Assembly: GCA_037903475.1 (NCBI GenBank)
Contig: JBAJFG010000047.1
Location: forward strand, 4,378,001-4,442,000
DNA from: Ancylostoma caninum
Lineage: Eukaryota; Nematoda; Chromadorea; Rhabditida; Ancylostomatidae
Reading direction: 5' to 3'
Length of the DNA stretch: 64,000 bases
The position numbers and the translations under genes are program-made. Under the pieces are notes generated by a model. The model searched no databases, had not been told where the DNA came from, and was given only the letters and a program-made list of their open reading frames with translations. The number at the start of each line of letters is the position of its first letter. The stretch's first letter is position 1. Positions 56,101-64,000 of this stretch are shown here, in pieces.

Positions 56101-57573
56101 GAATGGGAACGTGCTCAAAGAGAGGCCAAGGTATTCTATATTTCTGGTATGAAGAAATTCTGTGAGAAAGTCTGCTTAGAAAATGTCCTTCAACATGTCG
56201 CAACTTTTGCCAATGGGTAACCGCATTTGTCCAACTCTCTGTATGGCTTCGATTATACTCCTCGAGGAATACCCAGCATTGTCATCACTCCAGCGATCTC
56301 ATTTTCGACACGTATTGATTGTGTGCGATTCGAAATTGGTGGTTTTTCACCCACAATCAACATTTGCTGAAAATGAAGTCGGCGGGGCGATCAGATGGGT
56401 GCTATACTCTTCGAGGGGTATACCCGCAGCCCAACCTAGCGGCGCAGCGTCTGCGTCGACAATCAATTTCTCGCTGGGAAAAACTGACAGAAGTCGTCCA
56501 GAACCGCATCCAGAAGTATGCTGATACGTTTGCTCTCATGTGTTGACGATAAATACGGCACCTCCAAAGTTTTCGCTCTCGAGGTGGTGCACTTTTAATC
56601 TGCTTAAACAGCTTGCGACCTCTGCGAAAGAATAGCGCGTCACCATTTCCCTGTAAGGAGAGTGGCTTCTTGGAATCACATGTCTTTCGCGAAATAACAA
56701 ACTAATATGCGATCAGTTACATTTTGCAAAAGAAAAAAAAACCTTGCGGATTCGGTTCATCAGAGTTGTAGATCATGGAAGAATCGTAGGATTGACACAT
56801 TCTTTTGCAATCCTAATCGTTTTTGAGACTTTTGTATGAATGATAGGAATCTGCAGGAGCTGCTGATCACTATGACCCATGAGATCCCGTACGAAACTGC
56901 CGGAAACCTAGTTTTCCAGTCTCAATTTTTAGGAAGCTCGTAGGCCGAGCCGAGGAGCGAGGTTAAGGCTCAATGACGTGTTTACTGAGTAGTACACTCT
57001 TTGATGTAAACCTGAGGCGGCTGAATTCCTCACAGGAGTTCCTCATCATCCGCTTCTTATTAGGATGGGAGAGCGCTTCATACGTGATCAGCAAGGGTGT
57101 ACATGGCGCGGAAACTGCGTAGTCTCGTCATGGTTCCGCCCACATACTCCCCGTTGGAACTTTAGAACGGGCTTTCAGTAGTTTTGCGCGAAAGCAGATG
57201 TAGTCAGAAGTCAGCGAATATGTCGAGATTCTTTTCTTATGGAAATTTCAAATAAGACACTGAGGTGGTGCAGTACCCTTAAAGCGAAACGATGCGATTT
57301 TCTGATCAATTTCGAAATTTCGATGCGTTTATGTGCTCGTCCTATTTGAATTCATAGTCTGTAAAGAAGTTAAGAGTGTTGTGGTTGTCATAGTTTGGAA
57401 TAACTGTGAATTCCAGGTGCTTAGCAAAGCAAATGAGTGGATTAGTCGAGATAGAGACGGAGCGAGAAGTGGCGATCGAGCCATACACGATTTGCAAAGC
57501 ACTTGGACGCATCACCATCCGCGCAGGAGGGCAGACGATAGCCGCTGGGATAATTGAGCGGAAGCTGGGTTAA
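50184..57573 (+). CDS. hbs1: HBS1-family translational GTPase (ribosome rescue)
   Basis: Sixteen exons join in phase: 50184-50226, 51675-51743, 52564-52707, 52777-52940, 53213-53343, 53555-53702, 53856-53965, 54396-54508, 54764-54880, 54962-55068, 55145-55271, 55408-55475, 55578-55683, 55746-55873, 55949-56130, 57417-57573; 637 aa, close to the animal HBS1 length. With Pelota/Dom34, Hbs1 dissociates stalled ribosomes (No-Go and Non-Stop decay) in the cytoplasm. The N-terminus [20 protein letters not shown] followed by [15 protein letters not shown] is the acidic HBS1 N-terminal domain. A low-complexity linker follows. GTPase motifs are G1 GHVDAGKS (217-224), switch I RARGVTMD (270-277), G3 DAPGHKD (294-300), G4 NKLD (356-359) and G5 SGLTGEN (394-400). 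Domains 2 and 3 follow, ending in [22 protein letters not shown] as in EF1A/eRF3/HBS1. The N-terminus separates it from EF1A and eRF3. Exon 3 uses a non-consensus donor (GTCAGA). Confidence 0.95.
50227..51674 (+). other. Intron 1 of HBS1
   Basis: A 1.45-kb intron carrying a hAT-like MITE. The rest (50227-51255) shows nothing recognised. Confidence 0.7.
51256..51535. mobile_element. hAT-like MITE with 8-bp target duplication
   Basis: A 280-bp insert with 15-bp perfect inverted ends CAGTGGCGGACGCAG / CTGCGTCCGCCACTG, flanked by exact direct repeats GTATGAAG (51248-51255 and 51536-51543). An 8-bp duplication and CAGTG-type ends are hallmarks of the hAT superfamily. The interior is AT-rich (TAATAA-type runs) and non-coding. 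Intact ends and duplication point to a young insertion. Related remnants lie at 29977-30216 and 36815-36890. Confidence 0.9.
51744..52563 (+). other. Intron 2 of HBS1
   Basis: Non-coding between in-phase exons. The minus-strand open frame over 51697-52071 overlaps exon 2 and is not supported. Confidence 0.7.
56131..57416 (+). other. Intron 15 of HBS1
   Basis: A 1.3-kb intron. Plus-strand open frames at 56183-56546 ([12 protein letters not shown]..., [20 protein letters not shown] in one frame) may be a retroelement or gene remnant. I cannot assign it. Confidence 0.5.
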
Positions 57574-58743
57574 ATTACTTACTTGTTGCTGGATGCCATT
57601 TCGCTTAGTTGTTTTCTAAATTTACTTATATGGGGTATTATTCAACACAAGGATAACCTTCCACAGTCATCTTGTCATACGCTGTTTCTTTCATCTCTCA
57701 CTTTTCTCCTTTATGTGACAAAAGTTATTCAGTGAGCTCGTTTTAGTGGCCTTTTGCTTGTATTCTATTTGTTGGATCCAGTTATGAATGCGGTAGTTTG
57801 TTAGTTGTTACCCTATCGATTGCTGTTGTATCCTGGTGTAGAAATGTCCCGGTCTTCAAAAACCGTTGTTATTTGTTGTAGTTGGGTCGCAGTTGCGGAG
57901 AAATTACTTCATTCTTGGCCTGTCACTAGAATTTAAAGCATGTATCTGAGCGTTAGAGAGAAAAATCCTTGTTCTTGCCTTATTGGGCTACTGTGAGCGG
58001 CCATTTGTGCGTTTGCACACAATAGCTGGGGAAGTTCTAAGCTATCTATAGGTGATGCTGTAACCTATCCTTCTTCTTATTTTCATAGCTTCGTGTGGTA
58101 TCGATCCAAGCAATACTTCTGGAACAACGAAAATATTGAGGGTATTACGGTTCTTCTGGCATTTCGTACTCGTATACTAGAGCTGTTTATTGCAGAGTTT
58201 TATTGTGGAGAGTAAATCTTTCGAGAGCATTGCAGTTATTTGCAAGTTACATGCAGGTTGCACGCAAGTTAGGTATAGGTAAATGAAGTGCCTAACCTTT
58301 CTGGCGCCATCTGGTGGCTAGTGCATTGGAATGGACCCTCCTGTGACGACGTATGCGCCATGAAAGCAGCTTCGAACCTGTTCCCCGGTTGTGTTGCCCT
58401 TAGTGTTTGATGAAACAGATAAGTAACGAATGGTCCAATGGATCGATATCTCACGTTGGCACTTTGAGGGCATTGGTGATGTAGATAGTGTACGTAAGTG
58501 CACAGGAATTCTTAAGATTTAGCATGATACGGTAGCTGAAAGTGCTCGGGCTCTCCGAAGCAATTAGGAAATTTGAATTAGATTCGGCTTCTGCTTGTAG
58601 CAGAGCAAAAACAGCTATAAGTATTTATTAGATGTGCTGGACAGCTGTTATGCATGATTCTTATCGACTGATCTGTGAAAAGGTGGGAAACGAGGTAAAA
58701 AAGGGGGAGAGGAGCCGGGGCGCAAAGAAAGGATTATTGAGTA
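57574..58743. other. 3' flank of HBS1
   Basis: Presumed 3' UTR and intergenic DNA. I see no exon or repeat with defined ends. Confidence 0.5.
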
Positions 58744-59321
58744 CTAGACGGTGTACCCGGCTTTGCTCGGGTCTCCTATTACTCCCGGCTATTTGGAGCT
58801 GATGCCAACATTTGTTGGGTCAAAAGAATCCTATCGAGATATTCAACATTTGGTGATCAGCTTAAGTGACACTTCTTCATCCCATCCCCTTCCCTCAAAA
58901 ATAAAGTGAAGTTGTTTTGCTGGTAAATTCTTCTAAAATGCTTGCCATGTTCACGTTGAACGTTTCGGGAAATCCTAGAAGGCACTGTTTCATTGATCCT
59001 TGGGGAAGGATACCGAAAAATCAATAAAATCGATAAGTCGATAGAGTCGCGCAAAACGGTTGCCACATTCGTATTAAGCGTATTGACATACCCCAGTAAC
59101 CATGTCTTCACCGCCCCCGTGGCAAAAATGGCAGGAAATCAATAAAGTCGATATATTCGATAAATCAATCGATAATCCCAGGTGCAAAGTAACCTAAAAC
59201 CTCCGCCGGCCCTTAGGGTAGACATGTGCAAAGTTTGGTTACGATCGGTTAACCCTCCGCGATTTCTATTAGTTACATACATACACACATAAATACAGAC
59301 ATTCATTTTTATATATAGAGA
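58744..59321 (-). mobile_element. Non-autonomous Helitron (minus orientation)
   Basis: On the minus strand the element starts TCTCTATATATAAAAATGAA (from 59321). It ends with a hairpin ACCCGAGCAAAGCCGGGT, six bases (ACACCG) and TCTAG (58744-58747), followed by host T. The 5' TC, the 3' hairpin about 10 bp before CTAG, and the lack of inverted ends or target duplication are the Helitron signature. The interior (578 bp) has no Rep/helicase reading frame. It contains runs of ATCGATAAxTCGATA-type sequence and a TATGTGTGTATG microsatellite-like start. A diverged copy lies in the hsf-1 intron (20518-21234). Confidence 0.75.
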
Positions 59322-60681
59322 ATTTGGAAGTAAAAAATTCAAAAAAAATGTAAACCTAAATAGCTGAACGTAAGATGCAAAGGAATTGCAGTGGAATTGC
59401 ATTTCTTTCACAAGATATTCCCCCCCCCCCCACCCGCTTCCCACGCCGTCATCTCAAGAACAGAAACGAGGGGAAAATGGCTTGCTATTGGGTTAGCGGA
59501 TGTAATTTTCGGGATATAGTCGCCAATGGCGGAAAACGAATCCTTGAACGGCGACGTATGGGGCACCATGTGTAGCATCCAGGGTGATTACCCATGGGTA
59601 GCAGCGAGATATAAACGTCACGTATATGTGGGTGAACATGTTGATGATCGCCAGGTAAAGGGTAAATGTGAGTACCTTAACAAGTTCACTATGGATAATC
59701 TCAGTGATGCATCCAGGCGAGTTTTGATACGAGCGAAATAGTGATGCTAGTAGTAGAAGGACGCAGGAGAAGGGTGGAGTGGAGGAAAAAGCAGGGTATC
59801 CACTGAAAGAGCTTGCTAGAATTAGAATATTCCACCATAGATATTGAAAGTTATAAAAATTGACCGAATTTTCAAACAGCAATTGAAAAGTGTATTTATA
59901 TTTTGTTACTGCTGTGGTACAATTGACAGTGTGCAGTGTCTGGACCATAAAATCTTCAGGATTCGCTCTCATCACCATAGGAAGGACTAGTAGATAAGAA
60001 GGTGAGGGTACGAGGGGATGAAGTTCGGGTAAATTTTCACATTTATCCAGTGAATAATGTGTTCACGAAGGAGGAGATCAAATATGGTTGATAAGTGAAT
60101 TGTGTGATAATGGTGTTAGCGGAACAGTATGAGATACCGGAATTAGTCCGATTTGCAGTAAATGTAGAGCATCAATCAATAAAATAAGCAAATACATCAG
60201 AAATATATTGGTATTTGCAGACTATAAGAAAACTTTGGTGATGACCAAGTGTTTTAAAGGACGAAAACTGTCGCTACAAACCGACTAATAAGAGAATTCC
60301 TGATAGTGAATGACTCTAAATGAGACCAGAGAACTTGTAGAGAATTGCCGTTCCTGGAAAGTTCTGGGAGCAGAAGCTGATCGAGATCTGCTGAACGATC
60401 TCTACTGTCTTTGCCATTGTTTCCATGCCAATCCCTGTTCTTCCCTTTGATGCCGCTATTGTGCTGCTATCCCAGCAGTAGATGTACATTCTCACAATGG
60501 GAGACCCATAGCTCTGAGGGTATTAATTTGTTCAGCCGACCAAGCCTCATTGCCGTCACGTGCGGTGTTTGATTCTAAAAATGGAAAATTCAATATTTTA
60601 CCGCGGACTGAAGTCAAATAAGCTCCACCCACCTTCACTCAGCCTGAATTGAACTCGACCCGTCAACAGATGTGAGTCGAT
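59322..60681. other. Intergenic, no firm gene
   Basis: The plus open frame 59526-59741 (MAENESLNGDVWGTMCSIQG...) resembles nothing known and partly recalls repeat sequence at 12360-12480. The minus frame 59493-59978 is opposite it. Neither has splice support. Confidence 0.4.
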
Positions 60682-61039
60682 ATGGCCTTGTGCGGTGCAG
60701 AGTACCCCGTTGAAGAGGAATGGAAACGATTGGAAGTCGATCTGAAATTGATCGATTTATCGATTTTTCAGGTCGCTGTCGTGGAGAGTTCGTTGAATAA
60801 GGCGCGGATATGTCCAATAATGGCTACTTTATATCATTTAGCTAGTGCACAGTAAGAAGTGCTAGTCCAGTTTGCATTGCTTTAAATGCGTCATTACCGT
60901 AAACCTCCGTTTTTCAGCGTTTTGTTATTGGAGCACGAAATCTACAGTGTCGCTCAATTCTACGTGAGGTCACATCGTGAGGACAAACGTCCAGGGTTTG
61001 TGAAAATTTTCATTTTTTATATAAAATACCTCCACATAT
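60682..61039 (+). CDS. Small unrecognised gene or 3' exons, two exons
   Basis: Exon 60682-60851 (MALCGAEYPVEEEWKRLEVD, then LKLIDLSIFQVAVVESSLNK and ARICPIMATLYHLASA) ends at GTAAGA. The next block starts at 60918 after TTTTTCAG and joins in phase (HVLLLEHEIYSVAQFYVRSH, then REDKRPG). The frame stops at 61039 unless another donor is used (GTTTGTG near 60998). The reading is rich in Leu, Val and Glu, helix-like, and crosses the splice without a frame break, which favours a real gene. I recognise no domain. The exon could begin earlier or at an acceptor near 60764 in the same frame. It converges on the minus-strand candidate at 61185-61487. Confidence 0.4.
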
Positions 61040-61184
61040 GAAAAAAAAACTATATTTTTACGCGTCCATCAAAATTCGCCTCTCATAACAAGTAAATCGA
61101 TAATTTACAAAAATCCAGAGAAACCCGCCTTATTCCCTGCAGTCGTTGACGTAGAAATATCCAGAGACAAATTCACACCAGTTT

Positions 61185-61487
61185 CTATGAACGTCTGCAA
61201 CGATGATTATGATCGATGATTCCCTGGACATACCTAGTCGAACAGGAAAACTCGTCCAAAAAACCAACCAATGCGAGTTTTCGCTGCGCCATTGCTTCTC
61301 GAAACTTCTCACGTCGTTCTTCTAGTGGAGCATGTTCGAATGGAGAAAATCGTACACTTGATGGTTGTGCCAACAGTACGAGAAATTCATCGCTTCGGAA
61401 CACTTCTCTAGGATTCGGCACAGAGGCGATCATCTCTGGAATAGCAATCGATATCGATCGATAATGGCTGGATAAAATGTTGGCCAT
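61185..61487 (-). CDS. Small unrecognised minus-strand gene
   Basis: An open frame of 100 codons from ATG at 61487 to TAG at 61185: MANILSSHYRSISIAIPEMI, then NPREVFRSDEFLVLLAQPSS, PFEHAPLEERREKFREAMAQ and RKLALVGFLDEFSCS. A GTATGT donor follows STR at 61233 and a TTGCAG acceptor at 61195. Splicing that 39-nt segment keeps the frame and the same stop, giving 87 aa instead of 100. CATTCAG stands 12 bases before the ATG and may be a trans-splice acceptor. The composition looks coding. No signal peptide or known motif is clear. The plus strand is also open here (61216-61464), and I judge it the shadow. Confidence 0.4.
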   Translation of the reverse strand: MANILSSHYRSISIAIPEMIASVPNPREVFRSDEFLVLLAQPSSVRFSPFEHAPLEERREKFREAMAQRKLALVGFLDEFSCSTRYVQGIIDHNHRCRRS

Positions 61488-63890
61488 CAGGATCAGGATC
61501 TGAATGGTCGTAAGAAAAGAAATGTGCGAGGATAGGGGAGTATAACACCGTCAGACAAGCGCAGACGAGCAAGTGGGCGTGGCCAGTGGGCGGAGCTTCG
61601 GAGTTGGATTGGAAGGACGGTGTTTGAATAACGGTAGCAAGCGTGCTGAAGCGGTCTCAGACATAATAGAGGTGTCTCGGGGGCGTGACCAAACTACAAA
61701 AAATGGTCTCACTTTCTGGAACTCCCGCATTTTGTTCCGGTCGCATTTCCCAAATAAACAAACAACAGTAAACAGGTGAAATATAGCGACAAACATTTCC
61801 TTGCGGACAACTGCTCCTTTTTAGGTTGTTCTTATTCTCCTACTGTCAACATGCATCCACCCGGTACATGGCTTATCGGCGTTCATCTACAGGGGTTCCT
61901 CTTATGACGGTTGTCATCAGCGCTGTATCTAACCTGCATCTTGCCCGCAAGATGACTATCTACACGGTCAACACGCTGTTCACCGTCGGTGCTGTCTGAC
62001 ACCACGACGGCGAAGTGAGAATGGGAAACGCGGAAACTTATGGATATTTTCTGGATATTTTTCCAAGATTCCCTCTAGTTCCAGAAATTTCTTTTGGACA
62101 TATTTTCCAGCTGGAGATATGTGGGTGGTGTTGCAGAGGATTAGCAGAGGAGGTATCCAACATGGAAAAACTGATTTTTTAAGGCGAATTCCTGGAGCCA
62201 CTGGTTGAATTTTTGCTCCTGGAAATTATACACAGTTGTAATTGCATCTACTTTCGTTTGCTATATTTATTTTTATTTATTCGTTTATTCAGATGCACTG
62301 AAGGTGCCGCATAGAAAAATCGGAACAGACAATAAAGATCCGCATACTAAGTAACAAGAAACAGAAAATCTGAGTTCTACGAAAACAGAAAAAAAAAACA
62401 AAGAAGAGTCCTCCTCGACATATTGACGATTTCAAGGAAGGGCCTAATTTTATAGCCTATTCACCTTTATGTGGATGATGGAACAAAACGGGTAAATCAC
62501 CTACACTCTTTTATAGTTTTTTCTTAGTCTCACTATAGAAGTACCTTCCCATATATGATATTGTTGCGAAAATATTTCCGACCAAATAAAACAGAAAACG
62601 TGTTATTTAATGAGCAATATATTTTTTTGAAAAATTTGGAGCAATTTCCTCCCTACTAGAAAAAAACCCAAACCACATATGAGCTCAGTGACTGACAACC
62701 CGAATGTGAGCGTAAAGCTATGAAAAGAACTGTGGCTGCTTTGTTAGGCAATTGCTGATAAGAGCTATCAGGTTGAAAACTTGGACAAGCTGGCACCAAG
62801 CACACACGCTTCATTAACAGTTTTATTTGAGAGTGAGGCAGGAAGTTTGACATTATAGTACAATATGTTAATATTAGAAAATTTCTTTACAAGTTTGTGT
62901 ATATTTGATAGCATGTAATGCAATCCACACACACACAGTAATGAGAAAAGATAAGGGAAAATGGCAAAGGAGACGAGTTTGGAACCTTTGTCGCGGTGAG
63001 TTTCACCAAAGAAAATTTTTTAGAGAGAAGTCGATTTATTTACTTGGTATTTATTAGCTTATTCACTTATAACAGCCAGAACGATAGAAAGAGATGAACA
63101 TAAAAATTAGGAATAAAACTCATTTGGTTGAAAAACTGTGTTGCTGGAAATTAAGGTAGAGACAAATCCTGAAACAACTAAGGTGGAGCGGAAGGAAAAC
63201 CATGAGCTAAAATTGTGCTCAGCACTTTTCAACACCAAAATTTCAAATTTCAAAAGCAGCGTGATTAGTTGGTAAAGAAGGAGGAAAATTGGCCTATATC
63301 CGTCATTGAGATGACCTAGGGTAACGCGGTGGCTTCCGTGTTGATGATGAGTAAATTTGTGTGATGTTGACACATTTACCCTCGGTAACACCAATGATGT
63401 GTGCGACCACTGGAGAAAATGTGCGGTATGTAAGGTGCAGGTGAGAGAGTAGACGTTCCTAGCAGTTACTTAACTATGGCCCTTTTTGAAATGGGACAGA
63501 AAGTATCAAAAAGTATCCGCTGGTCCATCAACATTCCGTGAAATTAATACCCGGGAAAATAGCCAGGACGTAGGCTTTCCTGGTTCGCTAGTAAGATTTG
63601 TACCTTTTAGATCAGTTGTTCCGCATGTTCAACGATTAATTTGGGATTGTACAAGGTAGAAAACAACAACAAAATGGGGACGTGCTGTACAGAAACTACC
63701 AAATGGATGGTTAATTCCGCCCTCGTCCCCTTGCAAGGAGGTGGGGGGGGGGAGGAAGCTACAAAACAGTGTCTTCACTGCAACTGGAACCGATGCAGGT
63801 TTTCAAAACCCAGAAAATACTCATGGATTTCTCGAACTCAGAACCCCAAAAACAAGTTTCTGATCGCATCTGAAACTAGCTTCCTCAAAA
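61488..63890. other. Intergenic, no gene seen
   Basis: Open frames at 61551-61796, 61980-62201, 62656-62853 and 63107-63394 lack splice support and recognisable motifs. A TTTATTTTTATTTATTCGTTTATT run at 62267-62290 resembles a LINE tail in minus orientation. A G-run lies at 63743-63751. Confidence 0.4.
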
Positions 63891-64000
63891 GCTTGTCGAC
63901 AAGTTGTTTTCACACTTTCTTGCCGACAAGTTGTTCGCCCGAAAAGCTTGTCGACAACTTGTTTTCACTGCTTCGTTGTTAAAAACAAGTTGTCGACAAG
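63891..64000. repeat. Palindromic CTTGTCGACAAG repeat array, running off the window
   Basis: CTTGTCGACAAGTTGTTTTC (63892), a one-change copy TTGCCGACAAGTTGTTC (63920), CTTGTCGACAACTTGTTTT (63948) and the exact reverse complement of the last (63982-64000) lie within 110 bp, and the last two form a perfect 19-bp inverted repeat. The array probably continues beyond the right edge. Confidence 0.7.

Noticed and set aside
56183..56546. Gene within HBS1 intron 15
   Set aside because: The frames overlap each other without splice support; a remnant is possible but not demonstrable.
1..64000. CRISPR arrays, bacterial operons, riboswitches or phage genes
   Set aside because: None seen; the exon-intron structure and repeat content are eukaryotic throughout.

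Overview
The window looks like nuclear genomic DNA of a nematode, most likely a strongylid (hookworm-type, clade V) worm. The supporting evidence is: short exons (40-260 bp) with GT..AG introns and TTTCAG-like acceptors; acceptor motifs directly in front of three start codons, as expected for spliced-leader trans-splicing; a nematode-type HSF-1; and a high load of small DNA transposons (mariner, Helitron, hAT-like and TTAA- or TA-flanked inverted-repeat elements). The species name is inference only. There are no bacterial operons, CRISPR arrays or rRNA genes.

Layout. (1) 2022-10788, plus strand: the 3' exons of an Arg/Gly-rich protein whose end resembles CASC3/MLN51/Barentsz, a subunit of the exon junction complex. 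Its last intron carries a degenerate mariner nested in an older inverted-repeat element, plus a 445-bp fold-back element. (2) 10789-14193: gene-free, with a tRNA-derived SINE. (3) 14194-25949, minus strand: heat shock factor hsf-1, eleven exons with matching phases (532 codons), convergent with gene 1. Its introns hold inverted-repeat elements and a decayed Helitron. (4) 25950-39111: mostly repeat-rich, with several MITEs, an empty/filled pair of sites around a hAT-like insertion, and one unrecognised minus-strand gene (about 30645-33302). (5) 39112-40330: two inverted copies of a repeat containing a tRNA-like segment, flanking a small acidic ORF. (6) 40810-42910, minus strand: a four-exon secreted protein with three canonical EF-hands. 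(7) 42911-50183: repeats, including a LINE reverse-transcriptase remnant. (8) 50184-57573, plus strand: a 16-exon HBS1-family translational GTPase (637 aa), with a hAT-like MITE and its 8-bp target duplication in intron 1. (9) 57574-64000: a well-preserved non-autonomous Helitron, two small convergent gene candidates and the start of a palindromic repeat array.

The genes form no operon. CASC3-like and HBS1 both belong to mRNA surveillance (exon junction complex/NMD and No-Go/Non-Stop decay) and HSF-1 to the stress response, but their proximity is not evidence of co-regulation. I did not find a new multi-gene system. The most interesting items are the nematode CASC3-like C-terminus, the unassigned genes, and well-delimited transposon families with readable termini and target duplications. 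All exon boundaries were read by eye and checked for phase.
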